Source of the DNA: Natronococcus sp. AD-5 | GTDB taxonomy: Archaea > Halobacteriota > Halobacteria > Halobacteriales > Natrialbaceae | Assembly: GCF_030734285.1 (NCBI RefSeq) | Contig: NZ_CP132294.1 | Coordinates: 2,542,001-2,606,000 of the forward strand | Length of the DNA: 64,000 nucleotides | Direction of reading: 5' to 3' | In this document: piece after piece, positions 17,905 through 26,019 of the stretch | How positions within the stretch are numbered: the first letter of the stretch is position 1 | Layout: each line of letters begins with the position of its first letter | Position numbers and translations under genes: made by a program | The notes under the pieces: generated by a model | Told to the model about the DNA's origin: nothing | Seen by the model: only the letters and a program-made list of their open reading frames with translations | Database searches by the model: none

Positions 17905-18039
17905 ACGGCGATCGGTCTCGCTCGCCGTCCTTTTCGATCGAACGTATTTCGAGGGGGATCGTCGCGTCGGGCAGCCGTCCCCGCCTCGCCCTGACGCGGC
18001 GTTTCCGCTCCCGTTTCGAGGCTACCCCCTTCGCTTCGC

Positions 18040-18933
18040 TCAGTCGCCACCCCCTCCCTTCTCTATCGGCGCCCGGATCAAATTCCCCCACTCGGTCCAC
18101 GATCCGTCGTAGTTGTGGACGTCCTCGTACTCGAGCAACTCGTGGAGCGCGAACCACGCGATCGCGGAGCGCTCGCCGACGCGGCAGTAGGTGACGACCG
18201 TTTCCTCGCCGTCGATCCCCTGGTCGGCGTACATCTCCTCGAGTTCGTCGGGTGCCTTGAACCGGCCGTCGTCGCGCAGGTTCGTCTTCACCGGCACGTT
18301 CGAGGCGCCGGGAATGTGACCGCCGCGCTGGGCCGTCTCCTGCAGCCCTTCCGGGGCGATGATCTCGCCGGAGAACTCCTCGGGCGAGCGGACGTCGACC
18401 ATCGGAATGCCGGCCTCGCGGGCCTTGTCGACGTCGTCTTGGTAGGCGCGGATGCTCTCGAATGGACCCTTCGCGGTGTACTCGACGGAACCGAAATCGG
18501 GCTCCTCGTCGGTGAGCGGGTAATCCTCGTTCACCCAGTAATCCTTTCCGCCGTCCAGGACGCGAGCGTCGTCATGGCCGTAGTACTTGAACTCCCAGTA
18601 GGCGAACAGCGCGAACCAGTTGGGGATCCAGCCGTCGCCGTAGAAGACGACCGTCGAGTCCTCGCTGACGCCGTGCTCGCCGACCACGGCCTCGAAGTCG
18701 CCTTTCTTGAGGATGTCCCGCTGATCCTGATCGGAGAGGTCCTCGTCCCACTGCAGTCCGATCGCGCCCGGGATGTGGCCCTCGTCGTACCGCGAGGGGA
18801 AGTCGCCCTCGTCGGGCGACTCGGGGCTGTTGACTTCCACGAGACGGTAGTCGGGATCGTCGTCTTGGAACTCCTCGAGGTGGTCTTCGACCCAATCCGC
18901 CGAAACCAGAACGTCGGTGTCGTGCTCGGACAT
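18040..18933 (-). CDS. Two-domain sulfurtransferase (thiosulfate/3-mercaptopyruvate type)
   Basis: A 297-residue tandem rhodanese. The C-terminal domain carries the catalytic C250 in the loop CRVGERS plus VDVRSPEEFSGE and GGHIPGASNVP. In the N-terminal domain the equivalent loop reads YGDGWIPN with no cysteine, so it is structural, as is usual for this enzyme class. It would move sulfane sulfur from thiosulfate or mercaptopyruvate to cyanide, thiols or protein acceptors. The start ATG 18933 opens an acidic N-terminus. The first of two 33-bp repeats lies 42 bp upstream. Confidence 0.92.
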   Translation of the reverse strand: MSEHDTDVLVSADWVEDHLEEFQDDDPDYRLVEVNSPESPDEGDFPSRYDEGHIPGAIGLQWDEDLSDQDQRDILKKGDFEAVVGEHGVSEDSTVVFYGDGWIPNWFALFAYWEFKYYGHDDARVLDGGKDYWVNEDYPLTDEEPDFGSVEYTAKGPFESIRAYQDDVDKAREAGIPMVDVRSPEEFSGEIIAPEGLQETAQRGGHIPGASNVPVKTNLRDDGRFKAPDELEEMYADQGIDGEETVVTYCRVGERSAIAWFALHELLEYEDVHNYDGSWTEWGNLIRAPIEKGGGGD

Positions 18934-18974
18934 GCGACGGTGGCTCCGACGAGTAGCGGCAAAAACGTAACACG

Positions 18975-20484
18975 GGACGGAACGACACGTCCGAAATCGA
19001 ACTGGTACGCTACACCGCTGAAATCCCCACTCTCGACCTCCCAGCGGCAGCTACGAGGCCGACCCCGAAACGCTTCGACGATACTCGAGTAGCCGCGTCC
19101 GACCCGGGTGTGACGATCCACGAATCTGGTGAGTAGTATTATGAATTCCGAGTTACACGATCGAGTATGAACCGTCGAACGCTACTGGTGCTGTCCGGTT
19201 CCTCGCTGTCGGCCGGGGGTGCGGGCTGCACCGACGTGGACACGCTAGGTGGAGACGACGGACGCACGGACTCGAGCGACGAAATCGGGTCGGACGACGA
19301 GAAGCACTCAGAGACGGACGGGGACGACGCCGGTCACGACCTTCTCGTGTTGGCAGACGGGAGATCTGACGGAAAGAATATCCACGCCGGGACGACGGTA
19401 ACGAGCTACGGATACGACGAGAAAAACGACGCCTTTCAGCGGTCCGGTCGGTATCGGATCGACGAAATCGAAGCGCGGCTCATCAACTCGGTCGACGTGA
19501 TCGACGACGGGTGCGTGATCTCGAGAGGATCCAGATCCGTCGCCGTTCCCGACGCGGACCGATCGATTATCACGGTGCTGGATTCGGAGATGACGGTGCG
19601 AGAAACCGCCGATGTCGAGGGCCTGTACACGCTCACGTCCGACGGCGAATACATCTACGCGGCGTCCGAGATCGGCTTCACCGTGTTCGACGCGGAGCTG
19701 AACACGGTCGGACGGACCGCTCTCGAGGACGAGTTCGGAAACAAGCACATGGAGGACGTGGTCGTCCACGACGGTGTCGCCTACATCGTCGATAACGTCG
19801 TCAAGCCGATGTTACTGTTCAGAGTCGACGTTTCGGACCCGTCGAATCCGGAGTACCTGGAAGTCGTTGCCGTGCTCGGGACGAACCAATCGCTGGGTCA
19901 GCAGGCGATCGATCCGGACGCAAACAGGTGGCTGTGTCTTCAGACGACCGGCGGTAGGGCGGGCAGTTCTCAGAACGTGCTCGTCACTCCGATGGAGGGC
20001 GCCGAATCGGATGGCGACGAGGACATCGATATCCGAGCCAGGGATGAGATAGAGAGCGAAACCGTCTACGAGTACGACCGCGAATCCGATTCGTCCGAGG
20101 GGACGTACGTCGAAGACATCACCGCCCAACCACCGCTTTACGCGTCTGTCACCGTCGACGAGAGCCACTATCTGTCGTCGGTCACGATAGACGACGGGGA
20201 GGACGGCGTCACCTTCGGACTCGAGATCGAACTGGATTCGTCGGCCAGGGTCGATATCCTCGACGGACGCGTCGTCGCGCTGTCCAAAGACATGGACGGC
20301 GGTCGGCTGATCGTCTACGATCCGGAAACGGACGAACGCAGCGTCGACCAAGAACTGGACGGCGATTTGCCGCTGGAAATACAGGCGAGAGGGCCGTAAG
20401 AGGCCGAACGCACGATGCGTCCGCAGCCGAGCACCAGCAACGGGGACCGCCGGACGGAACGACACGTTCGAAATCGAACCGGTA
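18975..20484 (+). repeat. 33-bp direct repeat pair flanking a lipoprotein gene
   Basis: Positions 18975-19007 and 20452-20484 share 31 of 33 bases (starting ggacggaacgacacg). Each copy stands upstream of a gene pointing outward: the sulfurtransferase (start 18933, minus) and the FAH-family gene (start 20518, plus). The second copy contains the perfect inverted repeat GTTCG-AAAT-CGAAC (20466-20479); the first has one mismatch in it. The pair encloses about 1.45 kb with a single gene. It could be a duplicated operator region or the scar of an insertion into one intergenic region. Confidence 0.65.
19167..20399 (+). CDS. Tat-exported lipoprotein, probable beta-propeller
   Basis: A 410-residue protein. 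MNRRTLLVLSG is a twin-arginine signal and AGGAGC supplies a lipobox-like cysteine (C21), so it should be anchored outside the membrane. A Ser/Asp-rich linker (22-55) follows. Residues 60-405 contain repeated strand motifs such as TSYGYDEKNDAFQ, ITVLDSEMTVRET, LYTLTSDGEYIYAASEIGFTVFDAEL and RLIVYDPETDE, suggesting beta-propeller blades. No enzyme motif is seen. Its codon use is less G/C-biased than its neighbours and it is bracketed by direct repeats, so it may have been inserted. Function unknown. Confidence 0.78.
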   Translation: MNRRTLLVLSGSSLSAGGAGCTDVDTLGGDDGRTDSSDEIGSDDEKHSETDGDDAGHDLLVLADGRSDGKNIHAGTTVTSYGYDEKNDAFQRSGRYRIDEIEARLINSVDVIDDGCVISRGSRSVAVPDADRSIITVLDSEMTVRETADVEGLYTLTSDGEYIYAASEIGFTVFDAELNTVGRTALEDEFGNKHMEDVVVHDGVAYIVDNVVKPMLLFRVDVSDPSNPEYLEVVAVLGTNQSLGQQAIDPDANRWLCLQTTGGRAGSSQNVLVTPMEGAESDGDEDIDIRARDEIESETVYEYDRESDSSEGTYVEDITAQPPLYASVTVDESHYLSSVTIDDGEDGVTFGLEIELDSSARVDILDGRVVALSKDMDGGRLIVYDPETDERSVDQELDGDLPLEIQARGP

Positions 20485-20517
20485 GGTCTACGCGGCTGGA
20501 CGTCGCGGTACCCGACG

Positions 20518-21240
20518 ATGCGACTCGCGAGGATCGCGATCCCCGACGGACCGGTTACCGGACGTTACGAGGACGGCGTCGTTCGCGCCGACGACGGCAG
20601 CTACGAGGTCGGCACCGACGGCGAACTGCTCCCGCCCTGCGACCCCTCGGCGCTGTACTGCGTGGGTCGCAACTACGCGGCGACCCTGGCGCAGATGGAG
20701 TACGACCGACCCGACGAACCCGATTTCTTCATCAAACCGCCGGCGTCGCTGCTGGCCCACGAGGAACCGATTCCCTACCTCGAGTTTACGAACGAACTGA
20801 CCTACGCCGGCGAGCTCGCGGCCGTCATCGACGAGCGCTGTCACGACGTTTCGGAGGACGAGGTGTCCGACGTCGTGCGCGGCTACACGATCATGAACGA
20901 CGTCGACGCGCTCGACCAGCAGGGCCGGACCGCGCGAAAGGCCTTCGACGGCTCCGGGCCGCTCGGCCCGTGGCTCGAGACCGACCTCGACCCGACGGAA
21001 ATCGACATGCACACCGACGTCGCCGGCGAGCGCCGCCAGGAGGCGAACACGGAGCTGATGCTGTTCGATCCGTACGAAGTCGTCGCGTACCTCTCGAAAC
21101 GCTTTACCTTCCGCCCGGGAGACGTCGTCGCCTTCGGCAGTCCCGCGAATCCCGGGCTCGTCGAGCCGGGTGACACCGTCGAGATCACCTACGAGGGCGT
21201 CGGCACCCTCCGGAACACGGTCGTCGACTCGAGCGAGTGA
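20518..21240 (+). CDS. Fumarylacetoacetate hydrolase (FAH) family protein
   Basis: A 240-residue FAH-fold enzyme. Landmarks are LYCVGRNYAATLAQM (about 43-57), PDFFIKPPASL, the metal-binding glutamates in NELTYAGELAAVIDER (about 97-112), the aspartate of GYTIMNDVDALD (about 122-133), and FGSPANPGLVEPGDTVEI near the end. The family includes fumarylpyruvate hydrolase, 2-keto-3-deoxy-sugar dehydratases and oxaloacetate decarboxylases; the substrate cannot be told from sequence and no aromatic-degradation genes lie nearby. The second 33-bp repeat with an inverted repeat ends 33 bp upstream. Confidence 0.88.
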   Translation: MRLARIAIPDGPVTGRYEDGVVRADDGSYEVGTDGELLPPCDPSALYCVGRNYAATLAQMEYDRPDEPDFFIKPPASLLAHEEPIPYLEFTNELTYAGELAAVIDERCHDVSEDEVSDVVRGYTIMNDVDALDQQGRTARKAFDGSGPLGPWLETDLDPTEIDMHTDVAGERRQEANTELMLFDPYEVVAYLSKRFTFRPGDVVAFGSPANPGLVEPGDTVEITYEGVGTLRNTVVDSSE

Positions 21241-21309
21241 GGTGAGCGGCGGCCGCTAGTCCGGCCACAACGCGTGGATTCTTAGCCGTGTGTGTCATTG
21301 TGTAACTCG

Positions 21310-21594
21310 ATGTCCGAGACGATCCGCATCGATCGCAAAGACCTCACGTCGGAGGAGATCGTTCGGGAACTCGATAAGGGGAATCGCATCATCGTCGAGG
21401 TCGAAATACTCGGGAAATCGCTAAACATGGCGCTCCGCCGCCAGAAGGGGACGTACTACTGTGATACCCCGATGAAACTGCTCAGGTACGAAACCAGAGA
21501 CGAGATGCGAACGTGTCTCGAGCGGTATCGACTCGCCAGAGCGGAGTCCGCAGATGGGACCGAAGAGGACGCCCAGACGGCGCCCGACGAGTAG
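21310..21594 (+). CDS. Small conserved haloarchaeal protein of unknown function
   Basis: A 94-residue soluble protein. Residues 1-75 form a compact alpha/beta unit (TIRIDRKDLTSEEIVRELDKG, RIIVEVEILGKSLNMALRRQ, YYCDTPMKLLRYETRDEMR) and the tail is acidic. ATG 21310 is preferred over an ATG 18 nt upstream because the extension is not acidic or structured. It is followed after 65 bp by a TrmB-like regulator in the same direction. No motif indicates a reaction. Confidence 0.72.
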   Translation: MSETIRIDRKDLTSEEIVRELDKGNRIIVEVEILGKSLNMALRRQKGTYYCDTPMKLLRYETRDEMRTCLERYRLARAESADGTEEDAQTAPDE

Positions 21595-21659
21595 TCGAGC
21601 AGCGACCGGCCACGGCGGGGTCCCAACTATACGTGCGTATCCCATAGAACCGATACCGT

Positions 21660-22031
21660 ATGGCCGATCGAGAGCGAAGCATGGAGGATCTCATGCTCGT
21701 CGACAGTCCGGCGTTCGAGCGGATCATGGAGTGCGTCTTCGGGATCCAGCCCCACGAGACGGGGACGTACTTCCGGTTGCTCGATATGCAGGGCAGTACC
21801 GCCGCCGAACTCGCCGACGACCTCGAGCGCGATAGGAGCACCGTGAACCGTTCGCTCTCGACCCTGTGCGAGAACGAACTCGCGGAGCGAGAACGGCGAC
21901 TGCTCGACGGCGGCGGCTACGTGTATCAGTACTTCGCAGTTCCGATTCCGGACGCGCAGGCGCTGATGCACCGGGCGGTCGACGAGTGGGCCGAGACGGT
22001 TCACGCCCGTATCGACGAGTTCGGTCCGTGA
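21660..22031 (+). CDS. TrmB/MarR-like winged-helix transcriptional regulator
   Basis: A 123-residue protein built around one winged-helix domain (about 30-105): ETGTYFRLLDMQGSTAAELADDLERDRSTVNRSLSTLCENELAERERR, then a wing GGGYVYQYFAVPI. The C-terminal helix (DAQALMHRAVDEWAETVHARI) probably dimerises. No ligand-binding domain is present, unlike full-length TrmB, so it belongs to the short haloarchaeal subgroup. It shares direction with the small protein upstream and may be cotranscribed. Target unknown. Confidence 0.85.
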   Translation: MADRERSMEDLMLVDSPAFERIMECVFGIQPHETGTYFRLLDMQGSTAAELADDLERDRSTVNRSLSTLCENELAERERRLLDGGGYVYQYFAVPIPDAQALMHRAVDEWAETVHARIDEFGP

Positions 22032-22120
22032 CAGGCTGCACGGTCCCGCTCGAGCACGGGTGACCGACTCGACCGCCCGGGAAAGCAACACACTTCCGCG
22101 CTCGCCCCGTCCCGGTTGAC

Positions 22121-22633
22121 GTGAGCACGGAGGGTTCCCGCCGCGTCGAAGTCTACCCCGACCGCGAGGTCGTCGTCGAGTTCGATCCCGAACTCACCTT
22201 CGAGTGCGTCGACGATTGCACCTGGTGCTGCCAGCACGGGGTCTTGCTCTACGACCAGGACCTCCTCGAACTCGCCCAGCGGGCGAACCTCGCCGAGACG
22301 ACGACGGACTTTCGCGGCGAGAAGTTCGTCACCCGCGAGGAGAAAGACCGCGACGAGCACGTCGCCGACGACGGCTGCGCCTGCGCTTTCCTCCGCGAGG
22401 ACGGGCTCTGTTCGCTCCACCTCGAGGAGGACTGGAAGCCGACCCGCTGTTCGGTCTTTCCGCTCGGCGTCTGGCTCGAGGACGGCGACCTCCACGTGGA
22501 CATCCGCGACTCGGCCCGCGAGCACTGCGAGGGACTGAACGTCAGCGAGCGGTCGGTCGTCGACAACCTCGAGGCGTTCCTGCCGGAAGTGCTGTGGGAC
22601 CTCGAGAACCCGGATTCGGACCGGGAACTGTAG
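22121..22633 (+). CDS. YkgJ-family cysteine-cluster protein
   Basis: A 170-residue protein with the YkgJ arrangement of cysteines: CVDDCTWCCQHG (about 28-39), then GCACAFLREDGLCSLH (about 84-99), KPTRCSVFPLG (about 107-117) and a later C in REHCEGL. These are thought to bind an iron-sulfur cluster or zinc. The GTG at 22121 starts an acidic N-terminus without signal peptide, so it is cytosolic. The family has no settled function. No neighbour suggests a pathway. Confidence 0.85.
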   Translation: MSTEGSRRVEVYPDREVVVEFDPELTFECVDDCTWCCQHGVLLYDQDLLELAQRANLAETTTDFRGEKFVTREEKDRDEHVADDGCACAFLREDGLCSLHLEEDWKPTRCSVFPLGVWLEDGDLHVDIRDSAREHCEGLNVSERSVVDNLEAFLPEVLWDLENPDSDREL

Positions 22634-22694
22634 GCGTTCGGTAGAACACGAGCGGTTTACAGCTACGAGTCACGCTACCACGGCTCTCCGATGA

Positions 22695-22700
22695 TTTAAA
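22695..22700 (+). promoter_or_regulatory. TATA-type box for aIF1A
   Basis: TTTAAA is centred about 26 bp before GTG 22724, the spacing expected for a leaderless haloarchaeal transcript. A ggagg run touches the start codon but is too close to act as a normal ribosome-binding site. Confidence 0.55.
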
Positions 22701-22723
22701 CGTATCCTCGACGTAAGGGAGGT

Positions 22724-23008
22724 GTGACAGAAGACTCCGGGCGACGGAACCTCCGTATGCCCAACAACGATGAAGTATTCGCCGTCGTAACCGAACACCT
22801 CGGTGGCAACCACGTTCAGCTCCGCTGTGAAGACGGCGAGGAACGCCTCGGCCGCATTCCCGGCCGGATGAAATACCGAACCTGGATCGAGCAAGACGAC
22901 ATCGTCGTCGCCGAACCGTGGGACTGGCAGGACGAGAAAGCCACCATCGAGTGGCGCTACACCAGCCAGGACGCCGACCAGCTCCGTCGCGAAGGCCACA
23001 TCGACTAG
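22724..23008 (+). CDS. eif1a: Translation initiation factor aIF1A
   Basis: A 94-residue OB-fold factor that binds the ribosomal A site during initiation and helps scanning or start selection. The conserved order is present: an N-terminal basic stretch [16 protein letters not shown], then [23 protein letters not shown], and [20 protein letters not shown]. The GTG at 22724 gives the full family N-terminus. It has its own TATA-like box and is convergent with an SDR gene. Assignment is secure. Confidence 0.96.
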   Translation: MTEDSGRRNLRMPNNDEVFAVVTEHLGGNHVQLRCEDGEERLGRIPGRMKYRTWIEQDDIVVAEPWDWQDEKATIEWRYTSQDADQLRREGHID

Positions 23009-23009
23009 T

Positions 23010-23123
23010 TTACTTCTCGCCGTCGACGCAGTGACGCTTCGGAAGAACGCTCTCCCGAGCGAAGACGACCCCAGTCCGTTGTGACGTTCCCGTTCGATAA
23101 GCGACGGCCATCGAGTACGACAT
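23010..23123 (-). CDS. Possible 37-residue protein after the SDR gene
   Basis: The complement opens at ATG 23123, five bases after the SDR stop, and reads MSYSMAVAYRTGTSQRT followed by a tail LPKRHCVDGEK, ending at 23010. Codons look partly biased to G/C in third position. Its close spacing suggests translation with the SDR if real, and it nearly touches the convergent aIF1A stop. One cysteine only, no clear motif. It could also be a decayed fragment. Confidence 0.3.
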   Translation of the reverse strand: MSYSMAVAYRTGTSQRTGVVFARESVLPKRHCVDGEK

Positions 23124-23128
23124 CGGCT

Positions 23129-23827
23129 TCACCTGGTGGCCTGCTTCCACTCGCGCAGGCCGAGCACGGCACCGTCCAGTTCCTCGCCCGGCGCGTCGGT
23201 CGCAGCCCAGACGAACAGCGGGGCGACCTCCGCGGGCTCGCGTCCGCGACCGCCGGTGAGTTCCGTCGCGACCTGTCCCGGATCGAGGCAGCCGACGACG
23301 CGGTCCGTGTCGGCCGCGAATCCGCGCACCGCGGCCTCGGCCGTCGCCTTCGAGATCGCGTAGGAGCCGTACCCGGCTTCCGCGTCTCCGGCGATCGCTC
23401 CCGTCGGGACGAGCACCCGCGCACCCTCGTTGAGGTGCGGCATCGCCTCCTTGATCGTCGCGAAGACCCCGCGGCCGTTCGTCCGCCAGTGGTCGTCGAA
23501 CGCCGCGTAGGACTCTCGATCGGTCGGCGTGTGACCCGGATCGCCGTGGTAGACGCCGGCCGCGGCGACGACGACGTCGATCCCGCGCTCGTCGCCGGTT
23601 CGCGAGGCGGTCTCGACCAGCCGTTCGACGTCGAACTCGTCGCGGACGTCCGTCCGAACGCCCGCCGCCGTCGCCCCGGCGTCCTCGAGTTCGGCGACCG
23701 TTTCCTCGACCGCATCGCCGTCTCGAGCGCCGACGACGACGGTTGCACCCTCGTCCGCGAACGCGTCGGCAACGGCCCGTCCGATACCGCGCGTTCCGCC
23801 GGTGACGACGACTGTCTGCTCGTCCAT
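23129..23827 (-). CDS. Short-chain dehydrogenase/reductase (SDR)
   Basis: A 232-residue classical SDR with Rossmann motif TGGTRGIG (9-16), a DV pair at 60-61, AAAG (88-91) and the catalytic pair Y156-K160 in YAISK. The usual catalytic serine region reads VPTGAIAG, with Thr142 or Gly143 where Ser normally stands, which may alter activity. ATG 23827 is preferred to one 24 nt upstream because MDEQTVVVTGG is the normal start. Cofactor choice (GARDG after strand 2, with an Arg) hints at NADP. Substrate unknown. Confidence 0.88.
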   Translation of the reverse strand: MDEQTVVVTGGTRGIGRAVADAFADEGATVVVGARDGDAVEETVAELEDAGATAAGVRTDVRDEFDVERLVETASRTGDERGIDVVVAAAGVYHGDPGHTPTDRESYAAFDDHWRTNGRGVFATIKEAMPHLNEGARVLVPTGAIAGDAEAGYGSYAISKATAEAAVRGFAADTDRVVGCLDPGQVATELTGGRGREPAEVAPLFVWAATDAPGEELDGAVLGLREWKQATR

Positions 23828-23941
23828 AGCCGACGTAGGCCGGGAGTCCACAGGAAAGCATCGGTACCCCCGGCGCCGGTCCGACGCGGAGCTGGAGTCG
23901 GAGTCGCAGCGAAGTCGGGGGACGGTTCGCGCTCGAAGCGT

Positions 23942-25816
23942 CTATCGACCGAACAGCCGCTCGAACAGGGTGCGTTCGCCCGGCCGCTCGGTGAGCAACA
24001 CCGAACAGTCGGTTTCGTTGACAACGTCGAAGTGTAACGAACCGGTCACGAGCCGCGAGAGAAGCCCTCGCTCGGTCGCACCGAGGAACACAATCGTGTG
24101 CTCGTCGGCTGCACGACAGATCGCATCCTCGATGTCGCCGGAATCGTCGACCGCGAGCGTAGCGTCCTGGAGGTTGTGGTCGGCGGCCCACTCCCCGAGG
24201 AACCGCTCGCCGGCCGCGCGCTCGTCGGGCCCGCCGACGACGTGGAGGAGCGTGACGTCGGCATCAACGGTTGCGCTGAGCGTCTGGGCGACCTCGGCGC
24301 TCAGGTCCGAATCCGGTCCGCCGGCGGTCGGCAGGAGGATCCGCGAGGTGTCGAGCCCCCGATTCTTGAACACGAGGAGATCACAGGGGAGCTGGTTGGT
24401 CAGCTCGCCGATCGGCCGTTCGGCGCGCGCAGCACCCCAGAGTTTGTCGTCCTCCCAGCCGAGTACCACGAGGTCGGCGTGCTGGCGCTCGGCGGTGTCG
24501 AAGATCTCCTCGAACGAGCGGTGAGTGACGATCGTCGAGGTCTCCCACTCGACGTCCGAGTCGCCGACGGATTCGCACATATCCGCGAGCAGCGTCTCGG
24601 ACTCGTCGACGATTCGCGCGCGCTGTCCGCCGGTACCCCCGACGGACGCCCGATCCGGCGTCTGGACGATGTGAACGAGGTGGACGACCGCAGACTCGTG
24701 GACGCTCGCGAGCGTCTCGGCGACCTCGACGAGTTCCGACTCCGTCCGCGGATTGGCGATCGGGACGATCACTCGGTACGTGTCGTCGTCGGCCGCGGTC
24801 GTCTCGGCGGTGTCGATCAACGGAACGTAGGACCGTCCGGCGAGGCTCCCGAGCGTCCACTCGCGCACCGAGAGCCGGCGGTCGGTGCCGGCGAACCGAG
24901 CGGACTCGAGGCGCTCCTCGCTCGTCTGGTAGTAGTTGACGACGGTCACGAGCAGGACGCCGCCGATCGTGTTGCCCAGCAAGACCGGCAGGACGAACTG
25001 CGTGAGTCCGACGAAAAACGAGTGATCGCCGGCGAAGACGGCGTAGGACATCTCGGTGAACGAGGTGACCACGTGGAACAGGTTCCCGATCGGGATCGCG
25101 AGGAACGCCAGGTAGACGACGACGAGCCTGGCGATCGTATCGCGGGCGGCGTACTCGACCCAGACGACGCCGGCGACGATAAGGCCGGCGAAGCAGGCCT
25201 TGAAGAACAGGTCCCACCACGGCGTCTCGAAGCCGTGTTCGCCCAGGTGCAGCCCCGCGGCTGCCGCCTCGGGGGAGAAGACGCCGCCCCACGCGAGCAC
25301 CGCCGCGCCGATGATAGCGCCGACGAAGTTCCCGGTGACGACGATCGTCCAGTGGCGGAGCAGCGCCGGAACGCTCGCCAGCCGCTCGAGCGTGAGCGCG
25401 ACCGGCGGGAGCGTGTTCTCGGTGTACAGCTGGTAGCCGCCGATGATGATGTAGATGAAGCCGAGCGGATACAGCAGGGCGCTCAGTATCGGGTGGCCGT
25501 CGGTCGAGCCGTACAGCGAGGCGTACATCAGGAACGTGATCGTGATCGCGAAGCCGGCGGCGATGCCGCTGAAAAACAGTTCGCGGTTCCCCGAGGTGAC
25601 TTCCTCGTCGGCGGCCGCGACGATCCGCTGGAACACTTCGTCGGACGAGAAACGGTCGCGAACGACCGATCCGGCCGCCGGAGCGCCGCTTCTGGACCGA
25701 TCTACGGCATCTCGGACCGTGTCCGACTCACCCGCGGAATCCGGTTCGGCCCGGTCGGAGTCGAGTTGACCGTGGTCACCCACTCCCGTCTCGTCGTGAC
25801 GGTCAAGGTTACTCAT
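23942..25816 (-). CDS. Formate/nitrite transporter (FNT) family channel with Usp-like tail
   Basis: A 624-residue fusion. Residues 1-65 are an acidic tail, 70-310 hold six membrane segments of a FocA/NirC-type channel (EVTSGNRELFFSGIAAGFAI, FWTENTLP-like YTENTLPPVALTLE, GNFVGAIIGAAVLAWGG, WVEYAARDTIARL, GNTIGGVLLVTVVNYYQ). Residues 345-490 and 495-615 are two Usp-like cytosolic domains (YRVIVPIANPRTESELVE, DLVVLGWEDDKLWG; RILLPTAGGPDSDLS). The channel would pass a small monovalent anion such as formate, nitrite or acetate. It is divergent from crtD with a 203-bp shared gap. Confidence 0.88.
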   Translation of the reverse strand: MSNLDRHDETGVGDHGQLDSDRAEPDSAGESDTVRDAVDRSRSGAPAAGSVVRDRFSSDEVFQRIVAAADEEVTSGNRELFFSGIAAGFAITITFLMYASLYGSTDGHPILSALLYPLGFIYIIIGGYQLYTENTLPPVALTLERLASVPALLRHWTIVVTGNFVGAIIGAAVLAWGGVFSPEAAAAGLHLGEHGFETPWWDLFFKACFAGLIVAGVVWVEYAARDTIARLVVVYLAFLAIPIGNLFHVVTSFTEMSYAVFAGDHSFFVGLTQFVLPVLLGNTIGGVLLVTVVNYYQTSEERLESARFAGTDRRLSVREWTLGSLAGRSYVPLIDTAETTAADDDTYRVIVPIANPRTESELVEVAETLASVHESAVVHLVHIVQTPDRASVGGTGGQRARIVDESETLLADMCESVGDSDVEWETSTIVTHRSFEEIFDTAERQHADLVVLGWEDDKLWGAARAERPIGELTNQLPCDLLVFKNRGLDTSRILLPTAGGPDSDLSAEVAQTLSATVDADVTLLHVVGGPDERAAGERFLGEWAADHNLQDATLAVDDSGDIEDAICRAADEHTIVFLGATERGLLSRLVTGSLHFDVVNETDCSVLLTERPGERTLFERLFGR

Positions 25817-26019
25817 TATCGGATCGAAACCCCAGACGAACTAAGCGCTTGGCTTTGAACTCTGCGGGGGCGAAACGCGCCGATAGCGGCCGGGCCGCGA
25901 TTTACTCCTCTCGAGCGCCGATCGAGGGGGCACTTCGATCAGCGATCCGCCGTCGATCGTTCGGGATCCTACGCAAGTATGACGCACGTTTATCACCGAT
26001 CCAACGCTCAGTACTACCT

